Shown piece after piece: positions 49,469-58,175 of a DNA stretch of 64,000 bases. Within the stretch, counting starts at the first letter, position 1. Every line of letters starts with the position of its first letter. The stretch covers positions 4,899,501 through 4,963,500 of the forward strand of contig NC_021191.1 of NCBI RefSeq assembly GCF_000389965.1, given 5' to 3'. A model generated the notes under the pieces. It was not told where the DNA came from. It ran no database searches and saw only the letters and a list, made by a program, of their open reading frames with translations. Origin of the DNA: Actinoplanes sp. N902-109 (lineage in GTDB: Bacteria > Actinomycetota > Actinomycetes > Mycobacteriales > Micromonosporaceae). The translations under genes and the position numbers were made by a program.

Positions 49469-50491
49469 GTGCCGACATCTGATCAACCGCTGCGCAAGCT
49501 GGGCTTCCTGACCATCGGCCTGTTCGACCGGGACACCCCGCGGGCGGGCCACGAATCGACGCTCGAGATCATCCAGCTCGGCGAGCGGCTGGGCCTCGAC
49601 AGCGCCTGGGTGCGCCACCGCCACCTGCAGTACGGCATCTCGTCGCCGGTGGCGGTGCTGGCGGCGGCGTCCCAGCGGACCAGCCGCATCGAGCTGGGCA
49701 CCGCGGTCATCCCGCTGGGCTGGGAGAACCCGCTGCGGCTGGCCGAGGACCTGGCCACCGTGGACCTGCTGAGCGGCGGGCGGCTCAACCCCGGCATCAG
49801 CGTCGGGCCGCCGATGAACTACGACACCGTCAAGCAGGCGCTCTACCCGGACACCGGCGACGCCGAGGACTTCGGCTACCGCCGGGTGGAGCGGCTGCTC
49901 GACCACATCGCGGGCAAACCGGCCAGCGACTACAGCGGCCGGAAGGGTGTCGTCGAGGAGTTTTCCGAGCGGGTCGAGCCGCACGCCGAGGGCCTGCGCG
50001 GGCGGCTCTGGTACGGCGGCGGCAGCCTGCGCTCGGCGCGATGGGCCGGCGAGCACGCGATGAACTTCCTGACCAGCAGCGTGGTCAAGGCCGAGGAGTC
50101 CGAGGACTTCGCCGAGATCCAGCTGTCACACGTGCGCGCCTTCCGCGCGCGCCACCCCGACGGTGCGCGCGCCCGGGTGTCGCAGGGCCTGGTCGTCATC
50201 CCCACCGACGGGGCGACAGCCGGGCAGAAGAGCAGGTACCAGGCGTACGTGGACCAGCGCACCCCGCGCACGGCCAGCCCTCAGGGCCCGGCCCGGATGA
50301 TGTTCGCGCCCGACCTGATCGGTTCGTCGGAGCAGATCGCCGAGCAGCTGTACGCGCACGCCGCCTTCCGGGAGATCGACGAGGTGGCCTTCGCGCTGCC
50401 GTTCAGCTTCGAGCACGACGACTACGTGCAGATCCTCACCGACATCGCCACCAAGCTCGGTCCCGCGCTCGGATGGCAACCGCGACTGTAG
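49469..50491 (+). CDS. LLM-class flavin-dependent oxidoreductase, paralogue of the 46.4-kb gene
   Basis: A 340-residue luciferase-like protein. LRKLGFLTIGLFDRDTPRAG, LDSAWVRHRHLQYGISSPVA, RIELGTAVIPLGWENPLRLA and LLSGGRLNPGISVGPPM match the paralogue at 46.4 kb block for block. GTG start at 49469, divergent from the GH3 gene with about 130 bp between, and followed after 100 bp by the metal transporter. The two copies around GH3 suggest a duplication. Confidence 0.85.
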   Translation: MPTSDQPLRKLGFLTIGLFDRDTPRAGHESTLEIIQLGERLGLDSAWVRHRHLQYGISSPVAVLAAASQRTSRIELGTAVIPLGWENPLRLAEDLATVDLLSGGRLNPGISVGPPMNYDTVKQALYPDTGDAEDFGYRRVERLLDHIAGKPASDYSGRKGVVEEFSERVEPHAEGLRGRLWYGGGSLRSARWAGEHAMNFLTSSVVKAEESEDFAEIQLSHVRAFRARHPDGARARVSQGLVVIPTDGATAGQKSRYQAYVDQRTPRTASPQGPARMMFAPDLIGSSEQIAEQLYAHAAFREIDEVAFALPFSFEHDDYVQILTDIATKLGPALGWQPRL

Positions 50492-50504
50492 CTTTGTTGC
50501 CACT

Positions 50505-50582
50505 GTCACGCTATCGCCAGGCTGTTGCGATAAGCCGTGACGCCCTAGTAGCTTCCTGCCTGGCACAGCTATCGGCAGGAAG
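50505..50582 (+). promoter_or_regulatory. Structured leader of the Ni/Co transporter gene
   Basis: Two dyads precede the gene. Outer: GTCACG (50505-50510) with TATCGC facing GCGATA and CGTGAC (50536-50541). Then CTTCCTGCC (50552-50560) pairs perfectly with GGCAGGAAG (50574-50582). The right arm of the second contains the ribosome site and ends nine bases before the ATG, so folding would hide it. A metal riboswitch, or a metal-regulator operator on the first dyad, fits. Confidence 0.55.
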
Positions 50583-50591
50583 AGGTCCGGC

Positions 50592-51710
50592 ATGCCCGAC
50601 TCGCGGTGGTCCCGCTTCACCGGCAGCCTGACCGGCGCGGACCGGCGCTCGCTCGGCGGCATGGCGGCCTTCGTCGTGCTGCTGCACGTGGTCGGGTTCG
50701 GCGCGCTCTTCGGGCTGGTCGTCCCGCGGCACTTCCACCTCGGTGGCGACCACCCCGTGTTCACCGCCGGCGTGGGCGTGCTCGCGTACACCTTCGGGCT
50801 GCGGCACGCCTTCGACGCCGACCACATCGCGGCGGTCGACAACACCACCCGCAAGCTGCTCGAGGACCGCACCCGGCGCAAGCCGCTGTCGGTGGGCTTC
50901 TGGTTCTCGCTGGGCCACTCGACCATCGTGTTCACCCTGACACTGCTGCTGTCGCTGGGCGTCAAGGCGCTCGCCGGTCAGGTCGAGGACGACTCCTCGC
51001 GGCTGCACTCGGTCACCGGTGTCATCGGCGCCTCGGTGTCCGGCGTCTTCCTGTGGGTGCTCGGCATCGTCAACCTGGTCGTACTGCTGGGCATCCTGCG
51101 GGTGTTCCGCGGGCTCCGGCACGGCAACTACGACGAGCAGGAGCTCGAGGAGCAGCTCAACAAGCGCGGCTTCATGAACCGTTTCCTCGGCGGCCTGACC
51201 CGCGCGGTGCGCAAGCCGTGGCACATCTATCCGGTGGGGGTGCTGTTCGGACTGGGCTTCGACACCGCCACCGAGGTCGGGCTGCTGGTGCTGGCCGGCG
51301 GCGCGGCCGTGTTCAACCTGCCGTTCTACTCGATCCTGGTGCTGCCGGTCATCTTCGCCGCGGGGATGTGCCTGATGGACACGATCGACGGCGTGTTCAT
51401 GAACTACGCCTACGGCTGGGCGTTCGCCAAACCGGTCCGCAAGGTCTTCTACAACCTGACCATCACCTCGATCTCGGTGGCGGTCGCCCTGGTCATCGGC
51501 ACCATCGAGCTCATCGGCGTGCTGGCCGACCAGGCCCACATCACCACCGGCCCGCTCGCGGCGATCGGCGGCATCCCGCTGGACTACGCCGGTTACGCGA
51601 TCGTCGGGTTGTTCCTGCTGGCCTGGCTGGTCGCCCTGGTGGTGTGGCGGGTGGGCCGGATCGAGCAGCGCTGGTCGGCGACCCCGATCAAGACCACCCC
51701 CGACGCCTGA
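50592..51710 (+). CDS. Nickel/cobalt transporter, NiCoT (HoxN/NixA) family
   Basis: A 372-residue membrane protein with about eight spans. The family signature RHAFDADHIAAVDNTTRK (HX4DH) binds the metal. Other conserved blocks are SLGHSTIVFTLTLLLSLG, LFGLGFDTATEVGLLVL and GMCLMDTIDGVFMNYAYG. All four NiCoT motifs are present, so it is likely functional and takes up Ni2+ or Co2+. No nickel enzyme is in the window. The leader before it is structured. The stop lies in the first of four tandem TGATCA-containing repeats. Confidence 0.93.
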   Translation: MPDSRWSRFTGSLTGADRRSLGGMAAFVVLLHVVGFGALFGLVVPRHFHLGGDHPVFTAGVGVLAYTFGLRHAFDADHIAAVDNTTRKLLEDRTRRKPLSVGFWFSLGHSTIVFTLTLLLSLGVKALAGQVEDDSSRLHSVTGVIGASVSGVFLWVLGIVNLVVLLGILRVFRGLRHGNYDEQELEEQLNKRGFMNRFLGGLTRAVRKPWHIYPVGVLFGLGFDTATEVGLLVLAGGAAVFNLPFYSILVLPVIFAAGMCLMDTIDGVFMNYAYGWAFAKPVRKVFYNLTITSISVAVALVIGTIELIGVLADQAHITTGPLAAIGGIPLDYAGYAIVGLFLLAWLVALVVWRVGRIEQRWSATPIKTTPDA

Positions 51711-51763
51711 TCACCGGCGCCTGATCACCCGGGCCCTGATCACCCGGGGCCTGATCACCGGCC
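51707..51763. repeat. Four tandem CTGATCACC repeats between convergent genes
   Basis: Copies start at 51707, 51721, 51736 and 51751, with period 14 or 15, each CTGATCACC followed by a G/C-rich tail. TGATCA reads TGA on both strands: copy 1 gives the transporter stop, copy 4 the TetR stop. The C-rich tails could also pair to stop transcription. Confidence 0.75.
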
Positions 51764-52321
51764 GCCCCGGCGCACCGCGTCGGCCAGCGCGGCGATGCCG
51801 AACTCGTAGGCCGCGCCGACGTCACCACCGAGGCTGAAGGCCCCGGCGCGTTCCATGCTGAGGAAGCCGTAGGCCCAGGCGGTGATCGTGCGGGCGGCGG
51901 CCAGCGCGTCATCGGCCCCGGCGAGCGCCGTCGTCACCCGCAGCAGCGGCGTCACGGCGGCGGCAAGCGCCTCGTGGTCCAGCGGCACGGACGCCACCGG
52001 CGGCGCGAGGATCAGGGCGAACCCCGCGGGCCGGGCATGGGCGAACGCCCGGACCTCGCGCAGCATCACGGCCAGGTCGGCGCAGGCGTCGCCGCCGGTC
52101 GTGACCGCCGCCAGCCGCGCCCCGAGATCGCGGGCGGTGGCGGCGGCTACCAGGGCGATCAAGTCGTCCCGGCTGCGCACCCGCTTGTAGAGCGACGGCG
52201 CCCGCACGCCCACCCGGCCGGCGACGGCCTGCATGGTCAGCCGGGCCGGGCCGCCGGTCTCCAGCAGCTCGCAGCCCGCCCGCACGATCGCGTCGACCGA
52301 GGTGCGTTCCGGCGTGGGCAT
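51755..52321 (-). CDS. TetR-family transcriptional regulator of the MBL hydrolase gene
   Basis: A 188-residue repressor. The helix-turn-helix is LTMQAVAGRVGVRAPSLYKR, after VDAIVRAGCELLETGGPA; the C-terminal domain is of the TetR_C_33/WHG kind (VREVRAFAHARPAGFALILA in part). The ATG at 52321 has GGAGGAGG; a longer start would cover the operator. It is divergent from the MBL gene. Two tandem dyads fill the 56-bp gap between the starts. Confidence 0.88.
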   Translation of the reverse strand: MPTPERTSVDAIVRAGCELLETGGPARLTMQAVAGRVGVRAPSLYKRVRSRDDLIALVAAATARDLGARLAAVTTGGDACADLAVMLREVRAFAHARPAGFALILAPPVASVPLDHEALAAAVTPLLRVTTALAGADDALAAARTITAWAYGFLSMERAGAFSLGGDVGAAYEFGIAALADAVRRGGR

Positions 52322-52333
52322 GCCGCCTCCTCC

Positions 52334-52376
52334 ATGGCTATTGACCGTAGCCATCATAGCTACGTACATTAGCCAT
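52334..52376. promoter_or_regulatory. Duplicated TetR operators and leaderless-type promoter
   Basis: ATGGCTA, 7 bases, TAGCCAT (52334-52354) is followed one base later by ATAGCTA, 7 bases, TAGCCAT (52356-52376): the same architecture twice. TTGACC (52341-52346) and TACATT (52365-52370), 18 apart, form a promoter within them. The ATG at 52378 is seven bases after the -10, so the mRNA should begin at or near the start codon. Confidence 0.75.
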
Positions 52377-52377
52377 C

Positions 52378-53091
52378 ATGGAACTCGGCCCGCATCTGCA
52401 CCGTATCGGCAACGACATCGTGGCGGCGTATCTCGTCGACACCCCCGAAGGAGTAACCGTCATCGACGCCGGGCTGGCCGGGCACTGGCGCGACCTGACC
52501 GCCGAACTGGCCGCCATGGGCCGCCCGGTCGCCGACATCCGCGGTGTCGTGCTCACCCACGGCGACCCCGACCACCTGGGCTTCGCCGAACGGCTGCGCC
52601 GTGACCACAGCGTCCCGGTGTACGTGCACCAGGCCGACGCCGCCCGGGCGCGCGGCGAGGTCCGGTCGAAGCCGACGTTCGGGCCGGTCAAGGTGGGCGC
52701 TGTCGCGGGCTTCCTGGGCTACTCCATGCGCAAGGGCGGGCTGCGCACCACGTATCTGGGCGAGGTGGTGCCCGTCCGGGACGGTCAGGTCCTCGATCTG
52801 CCCGGGCGACCGCACGTCATCGGCATGCCGGGCCACTCCCCCGGCAGCATCGCCGTCCATGTCCCGGTGGCGGACGCCGTGTTCGTCGGGGACGCACTGA
52901 CCACCCGGCACGTGCTGACCGGACGCCGCGGGCCGCAGCCGGCGCCGTTCACCGACGACCCGCAGCAGGCGCTGGCCTCGCTGGACCGGCTCGCCGCGAT
53001 CGAGGCGACCTGGCTGCTGCCCGGCCACGGCGCGCCCTGGCCCGGCGGCATCCCCGAGGCCGTCGCCGCCATCAAGGCCGCCGCGGTCTGA
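52378..53091 (+). CDS. MBL-fold metallo-hydrolase
   Basis: A 237-residue metallo-beta-lactamase-fold hydrolase. The metal motif is VVLTHGDPDHLGFAERL (HxDxDH form rather than HxHxDH), then GMPGHSPGSIAVHVP for the next histidine, VFVGDALTTRHVL for the bridging aspartate and LLPGHGAPWPGG for the last. Such proteins hydrolyse lactones, thioesters and similar bonds. No ribosome site precedes the ATG, consistent with a leaderless message. Controlled by the divergent TetR protein. Confidence 0.88.
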   Translation: MELGPHLHRIGNDIVAAYLVDTPEGVTVIDAGLAGHWRDLTAELAAMGRPVADIRGVVLTHGDPDHLGFAERLRRDHSVPVYVHQADAARARGEVRSKPTFGPVKVGAVAGFLGYSMRKGGLRTTYLGEVVPVRDGQVLDLPGRPHVIGMPGHSPGSIAVHVPVADAVFVGDALTTRHVLTGRRGPQPAPFTDDPQQALASLDRLAAIEATWLLPGHGAPWPGGIPEAVAAIKAAAV

Positions 53092-53136
53092 GGCACGCCG
53101 GCCGGGCCGGCCCGGGTTGCGGCAGGCAGGCCATCG
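53092..53136. terminator. G/C-rich dyad between convergent genes
   Basis: GCCGGCCGGGCCGGC (53097-53111) can fold, and sits between the stops of the MBL gene and the convergent TetR gene. There is no U-run, as is common in this kind of genome. A bidirectional terminator is a guess from position. Confidence 0.3.
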
Positions 53137-53763
53137 TCAGGAGCCGGTGCGGCGCAACCGGGCCCGCAGCGCGCGGCGGGCCACGGGCCCGAGGTCGTCG
53201 ACCACCTCGGCCAGCACCGCCAGCTGGTCGAGCGCCGCGAAGGCCCGGCCGGCGCCGCCCTCGTCCACGCCCTCGAACAACTCCAGGCCGATGAACGCCG
53301 CGGACACCGCGCCGGCCAGCCCGGCCGGGTCGGCCAGGGTGCCGATCGGCGAGTCCGCGAGCAGGCGGCGCAGCACGAGCTCGATCTCGGCCGTCCAGAG
53401 CTGCAGCGCCGCGGCGGTCGGCGCGGCCAGCCGAGGGTCGGTCTGCGCGCCGGCCAGCAGCTGGGCCAGGATCGCAACGTTGCCCTGCGACTTCTCCTGC
53501 TCGTGCAGCGTGCGGCCGACGTCGAGCAGCTCGCGCAGGGTTCGTACCCCGGCGAGTTTGTCCCGGTAGGTCTCCACCCGGGCGGCGGTCTCGCTCCGGC
53601 AGGCCGCGGCGAGCAGGTCGTCGACCGTGCCGAAGTGGTAGAAGACGAGCGCCTGGTTGACCCCGGCGGCGGCGGCGATGCTGCGGGCCGAGACGCCGGC
53701 GATGCCGTGCTCGCGGATCGCGGCGAGCGCGCCGTCGATGAGTTTCTGCCGGGTCGCCGTCAT
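53137..53763 (-). CDS. TetR-family transcriptional regulator
   Basis: A 208-residue regulator. The N-terminus TATRQKLIDGALAAIREHGI with VSARSIAAAAGVNQALVFYH and FGTVDDLLAAA is the DNA-binding domain. The C-terminal part resembles the TetR_C_6/AcrR-like group (LELFEGVDEGGAGRAFAAL). Start: ATG 53763. A 16-bp palindrome lies 24 bases upstream, so it probably represses itself. Its neighbour on the other side is the GGDEF gene. Confidence 0.87.
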   Translation of the reverse strand: MTATRQKLIDGALAAIREHGIAGVSARSIAAAAGVNQALVFYHFGTVDDLLAAACRSETAARVETYRDKLAGVRTLRELLDVGRTLHEQEKSQGNVAILAQLLAGAQTDPRLAAPTAAALQLWTAEIELVLRRLLADSPIGTLADPAGLAGAVSAAFIGLELFEGVDEGGAGRAFAALDQLAVLAEVVDDLGPVARRALRARLRRTGS

Positions 53764-53786
53764 GGTGCCGGCAGCATACCGCAGGT

Positions 53787-53802
53787 TTGAGCAGCCGCTC
53801 AA
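53787..53802. promoter_or_regulatory. TetR-type palindrome
   Basis: TTGAGCAGCCGCTCAA: arms TTGAGC and GCTCAA around 4 bases. This is close to operators seen for TetR proteins in actinobacteria. It lies in the gap between the TetR gene (minus) and the GGDEF gene (plus), nearer the first. Confidence 0.6.
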
Positions 53803-53887
53803 GAAGCCGGTAAGACTCACCTCGGCATCCGGGCGACCGACGATAGGGCGTCGGGGCACGGCAGGCTGAGCGGGACGGGGTGGGACG

Positions 53888-55447
53888 GTGACGTCGGATC
53901 GGCTCCCCGCGGTGGTCTCGCCGTACGGCGCCTTCGCCGGTCTCGGCCTGCACATCCACGACCTGACCATCCGTGGGCTGCACAGCGAGACGCTGGTCGC
54001 CGCCGACCAGGCCGAGGGTGTGCTGCGCATCCTCGGTGACGTGCGCACCCACCGGGTCAGCCGGCTGGGACGGATGTACGCCCTCAGCTCGCTGGGCCGC
54101 CCCGACGAGGCCCTGCGCATCGGCGAGGAGCTGGTCGCGGACGACGGTCCCGGCACCGGTCCACGCACCACCGACGCCAAGATCCTGGCCGACACCGCGC
54201 GGATGCTGATCCAGGTCGGCCGGATGGACGAGGGCCTGCACCACGTCGCCCGCGCGATGGCCATGCTCGACGTCGTACCGCGCAAGAGCCTGCGGTACTA
54301 CTCCGCGATGGCCTCGCTGGCCGACGCCGCCCGCGCCGCCGAGTTGTTCGAGCTGGCGGAGACGGCGCTGCTGCAGGCGCTGGACGCCTTCGAGACGCCC
54401 GATGACATCTACCGCTCCGGTGCCGAGCTGCAGTACGCCGAGATGCTGCTGGAATGGGCGCTGCGCCTGCACCACGTGCAGCGCGAGGAGGAGGCCGGCA
54501 CCATCCTCCGCAAGAGCGTGGCCATCCTGTCGTACTGGGCCGAGCAAGGTCCGGAGGCGCCGCTGGGCGAGGCGCTGCTGGCGGTGGGCTACGCGCTGCT
54601 GGGCCGGGCCACCGAGGCGCAACCGCTGGTCGACAAGCACCTGCTGGCCATGCGGGCCGCCGGGCAGAAGCACGAGACCCGGCTGCTGCACCTGGCCCAG
54701 GGCGTGGTGCTGCGCGCGGCCGGCGACTACCGCGCGGCCCGGCGCGAGTTCCTGGCCGCCGCCGAGCTGTGCGTCCTGCCCAGCCAGTCCATGAACTTCC
54801 AGTATGAGCTGGCGCTGACCGCCGCCATGGCCACCCCGGGCGAGGCGACCGGGACCGTGCTGGCCGCCCTGCACGCGCACATCCGGATGCTGTGGCAGCT
54901 GCGGCTGGACCGGCGCACGATGCTGCACCAGGCGTACCGGCGGGTGGAGCTGGAGGCGGCCCGCTCGACCGCCGACCGCGCCGCGACCTCCGACGCGCTG
55001 ACCGGGCTGGGCAACCGGCGGCTGTTCGACCGGCGGATGGCGGCGCTGGCCGGGGCGGGCACGCTGCTGCTCATCGATGTCGACCGGTTCAAGGCGATCA
55101 ACGACCGGTTCTCGCACGGCGTCGGCGACCGGGTGCTCGGCGAGATCGCGGCGGTGCTGCGCGCGCACTGCCGGCACGACGAGGTGGCGATCCGGCTCGG
55201 CGGTGACGAGTTCGCCCTGTTCCTCAGCGTCGGGGCGGCGGCGGCCCGGCAGATCGCCGAGCGCATCCGGCACGTGATACTGGCGCGCGACTGGAACACC
55301 ATCGCCCCGGGCCTGCGGGTCACGCTCAGCATGGGCCTGGCCGCGTGGCGCGCCGGCGAGACCGGCCACGATCTCTACGACCGAGCCGATGCCCACCTGT
55401 ACGCCGCCAAGCGTGGTGGCCGCAACCGGCTGGCTGCCGCGGCCTGA
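53888..55447 (+). CDS. GGDEF-domain diguanylate cyclase with TPR-like sensor
   Basis: A 519-residue cytoplasmic protein. The first 340 residues are helical repeats without a membrane segment (YALSSLGRPDEALRIGEELV, KILADTARMLIQVGRMDEGL). The C-terminal domain is a GGDEF cyclase: SDALTGLGNRRLFDRRMAAL, LLLIDVDRFKAINDRFSHGV and AIRLGGDEFALFLSVG. The active-site loop is intact, so it should make cyclic di-GMP. The inhibitory-site RxxD is RHDE here. GTG start at 53888. It faces a hybrid kinase gene and lies near an EAL gene. Confidence 0.9.
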   Translation: MTSDRLPAVVSPYGAFAGLGLHIHDLTIRGLHSETLVAADQAEGVLRILGDVRTHRVSRLGRMYALSSLGRPDEALRIGEELVADDGPGTGPRTTDAKILADTARMLIQVGRMDEGLHHVARAMAMLDVVPRKSLRYYSAMASLADAARAAELFELAETALLQALDAFETPDDIYRSGAELQYAEMLLEWALRLHHVQREEEAGTILRKSVAILSYWAEQGPEAPLGEALLAVGYALLGRATEAQPLVDKHLLAMRAAGQKHETRLLHLAQGVVLRAAGDYRAARREFLAAAELCVLPSQSMNFQYELALTAAMATPGEATGTVLAALHAHIRMLWQLRLDRRTMLHQAYRRVELEAARSTADRAATSDALTGLGNRRLFDRRMAALAGAGTLLLIDVDRFKAINDRFSHGVGDRVLGEIAAVLRAHCRHDEVAIRLGGDEFALFLSVGAAAARQIAERIRHVILARDWNTIAPGLRVTLSMGLAAWRAGETGHDLYDRADAHLYAAKRGGRNRLAAAA

Positions 55448-55463
55448 GGCCCGGCACCGGGCG

Positions 55464-58085
55464 CTACCGCATCGCCCCCGCATGCAGGTGGTGATGGATC
55501 CGGTCGAGCAGATCGGGACGGGTGAACGGCTTCTCGATGATGCTCACCCCCGGCGGCAGCGTGCCGTTCTCGGTCAGCACCGGCTGGGCGTAGCCCGACA
55601 TGTACAGCACCCGCACGTCCGGGCGCAGGTCGTGGACCCGCGCGGCGACCTGGTTGCCGAGCATGCCGGGCATGATGACGTCGGTCAGCAGCAGGTGGAT
55701 CGGCCCGTCGTGCTCGCGGGCCAGCCGCAGCGCGGTGTCCCCGCCATCGGCCACCAGCACCTGGTAACCGGCCCGGCGCAGGATGCGGGTGGTGGCGTCG
55801 CGCAGTGGCGCCTCATCCTCGACCAGCAGGATCGTCTCGCGCGGCTCGGCGCGGGCCGGCTCGGCGGTGACGGGTGCGGCGGCAGCCTCGGTCACCGGGG
55901 CCTCCGAGGCGGGCAGCACGATGGTCACCGTGGTACCGATGCCCGGTTCGGAATAGAGGCGCACGTGCCCGCCCGCCGCGCTGGCGATGCCATAGACGGT
56001 GGCCAGGCCGAGACCCGTACCCGCGCCCTGGGGTTTGGTGGTGTAGAACGGCTCGGAGGCGCGCTCGGCGACCTCCGGGGGCATGCCGCAGCCGGTGTCG
56101 CTGACCCGGATCCGGGCGTAACGACCGGCGGACAGCGTGCCGACCTCGGCGGCCTCCTGCTCGTCGAGCACCACGTTGGCGGTGTCGATCGACAGCGTGC
56201 CGCCCTCGGGCATCGCGTCGCGGGCGTTGACGGCGAGGTTGAGCAGGATCTGCTCGATCTGCCCCGGGTCCACGCACACCGGCCACAGCTCCCGGTCCAG
56301 ATGGGCGACCAGGTGGATGTGCTCGCCGAGGCTGCGCCGCAGCATCTCCTCCACATCGCCGATCACGTGGTTGAGGCTGAGCACCTGGGCCCGGGTGATC
56401 TCGCGCCGGCCGAACGCCAGCAGCTGCTTGGTCAGGCCGGTGGCGCGTTCCACCGCCCGGCCGATCTGGGCCAGGTCGCCGCGGGCGTCCGGGTCGTCCA
56501 CCGTCTCGGTGAGCAGCTCGGTGTAGCTGGCGATGACCGCGAGGATGTTGTTGAAGTCGTGCGCCACCCCGCCGGCGAGCTGGCCCAGGCTCTCCAGCCG
56601 CCGGGCGTGCTGCATCCGCCGTTCCGCGGCGTCCCGCTCGGCCCGCGCGGCGAGCCGCTCCCGCTCGGCCTGGGCGAGCAGCAACCCGGTGATGTCGCGG
56701 GCGGTGCAGGCGACCCCGACCGTACGGCCGGTGGCGTCGGTGATCGGCGACGAGGTCAGCGACACCATGATCGAGCGGCCGTCGCGGGTCTGGTGCTTCG
56801 CCTCGTGCTGCTCGACCCGCTCGCCGGCGGCCACCCGGGCCAGCAGCCGGGCCTCCTCGGCGCGGTGGTCCGGGGCGAACAGCACGGCGGCGTCGCGCCC
56901 GATGATCTCCGCGGCCGGCCAGCCGTACAGCCGCTCGGCACCGGCGTTCCAGCTCGTGATCCGCCCGTCCGGGGTCTTGCTGACGATGGCGTCGTGCGAC
57001 GACTCCACGACCACCGCGAGCCGGCGCTGCTCGGCCAGCATGGCGGCCCGTCCGGCCAGCGCCGCGGTCTGCCCGGCCAGCTCGGCGACCAGGGTCATGT
57101 CGTCGTCGGCGAACAGGGTGCGCCGCCCGCGCAGCAGCACCAGCGCCCCACCCGGCCCGCTCAGCGGTGCCGCGTTGACGAACCGGGTGCCGGTGAGCCG
57201 GGCCAGCTCGGCGGCCATCCGCGGCGGATGGGTGTAGCCGGCCAGCGCGTCGATGGTGCCGCCCGCCGCGAGCAGGCGCCGCACCTCGGCGTCGTCGTAG
57301 CCGGGCAGCGCGCCGGCGGGCAGGTCCGGGTGGCTGATGGTCGCCGTGGGCAGCAGCACCACCACCGCGTCCGCAACCAGGATGCGCCGGGCCACGGCGC
57401 AGTAGTGCTCCCAGATCTGCTCCGACGCCTCGTCCGCCGGCGCCGCGAGCAGTTCGCGGACCAGCGCGTAGGCGGCCCCCCAGGACCACACCCGGCGCAG
57501 CCAGCGCGGCGGGGTGAACGCGAGCAGGTACATCAGCGCCGACGCGAGGGCCACGAGCCGGGAGAGCATGTCACCCACCGGGCCGGCCGAGACCACCATG
57601 ATCGCCAGCCCGAACAGAGCGGTACCGAGCGCCACCGCCCACAACCGGGTGCGGGCCGCCCCGGCGCGGCGGCGGGCCTCGGTGCCCAGCAGCACCGCGG
57701 CGGCGCCCGCCACGATGACGAACATGCCCGCGACCAGCAAGGACGTCGGCGGTTGCAGCGGCTGGGGCATGGTCAGCACCGGGATGCCGCTGAGGCACCA
57801 GAACAGCAGGGCCGTGGCCGGCCACCACCGGGGCACCGGGCGCAACCGGCTCGCCAGCCGCAGGACCAGCAGCGGCTGGCTCAGCACCAGCAGGACCAGC
57901 ACCGAGACGAGCAGGTCCGGCGGCCGGCGGTCGACCAGCGTGATCACCATCAGCACGAACCACATGGTCATCGCCGCGAACACCAGCGTCGCGTCGCGCA
58001 GCAGCGGATCCCTGGTGCGCAGCCAGCTGGCCGAGACCCGCAGGAAGACCAGCAGATAGAGGGCTGTGATCGCCAGCGCTGTCAC
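55464..58085 (-). CDS. Hybrid sensor histidine kinase/response regulator
   Basis: An 873-residue membrane kinase. Residues 1-195 hold about six hydrophobic segments. A GAF-like part follows (AVVVLLPTATISHPDLP, GGALVLLRGRRTLFADDDMT), then a PAS domain (DAIVSKTPDGRITSWNAGAE). The HisKA site is LESLGQLAGGVAHDFNNILA and the ATPase has LNLAVNARDAMPEGG, VSDTGCGMPP and GTGLGLATVYGIASAAGGHV. The C-terminal receiver has LLVEDEAPLRDAT, the phosphoacceptor in LLLTDVIMPGMLGNQ, and the lysine in IIEKPFTRPDLL. It is convergent with the GGDEF gene. Confidence 0.92.
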   Translation of the reverse strand: MTALAITALYLLVFLRVSASWLRTRDPLLRDATLVFAAMTMWFVLMVITLVDRRPPDLLVSVLVLLVLSQPLLVLRLASRLRPVPRWWPATALLFWCLSGIPVLTMPQPLQPPTSLLVAGMFVIVAGAAAVLLGTEARRRAGAARTRLWAVALGTALFGLAIMVVSAGPVGDMLSRLVALASALMYLLAFTPPRWLRRVWSWGAAYALVRELLAAPADEASEQIWEHYCAVARRILVADAVVVLLPTATISHPDLPAGALPGYDDAEVRRLLAAGGTIDALAGYTHPPRMAAELARLTGTRFVNAAPLSGPGGALVLLRGRRTLFADDDMTLVAELAGQTAALAGRAAMLAEQRRLAVVVESSHDAIVSKTPDGRITSWNAGAERLYGWPAAEIIGRDAAVLFAPDHRAEEARLLARVAAGERVEQHEAKHQTRDGRSIMVSLTSSPITDATGRTVGVACTARDITGLLLAQAERERLAARAERDAAERRMQHARRLESLGQLAGGVAHDFNNILAVIASYTELLTETVDDPDARGDLAQIGRAVERATGLTKQLLAFGRREITRAQVLSLNHVIGDVEEMLRRSLGEHIHLVAHLDRELWPVCVDPGQIEQILLNLAVNARDAMPEGGTLSIDTANVVLDEQEAAEVGTLSAGRYARIRVSDTGCGMPPEVAERASEPFYTTKPQGAGTGLGLATVYGIASAAGGHVRLYSEPGIGTTVTIVLPASEAPVTEAAAAPVTAEPARAEPRETILLVEDEAPLRDATTRILRRAGYQVLVADGGDTALRLAREHDGPIHLLLTDVIMPGMLGNQVAARVHDLRPDVRVLYMSGYAQPVLTENGTLPPGVSIIEKPFTRPDLLDRIHHHLHAGAMR

Positions 58086-58175
58086 AATCTCCCAGCCTAG
58101 GCAGGCCGGTCCGGGCGCCGCCGGGGTTCGGTGATTTCCCCGTCACCCGGGGGCGTCAGCAGGCAGGCTGCAGGC

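Noticed and set aside
50493..50591. Cobalamin riboswitch
   Set aside because: The leader is only about 100 bases long and I could not find the conserved B12-box; only the hairpins are supported.
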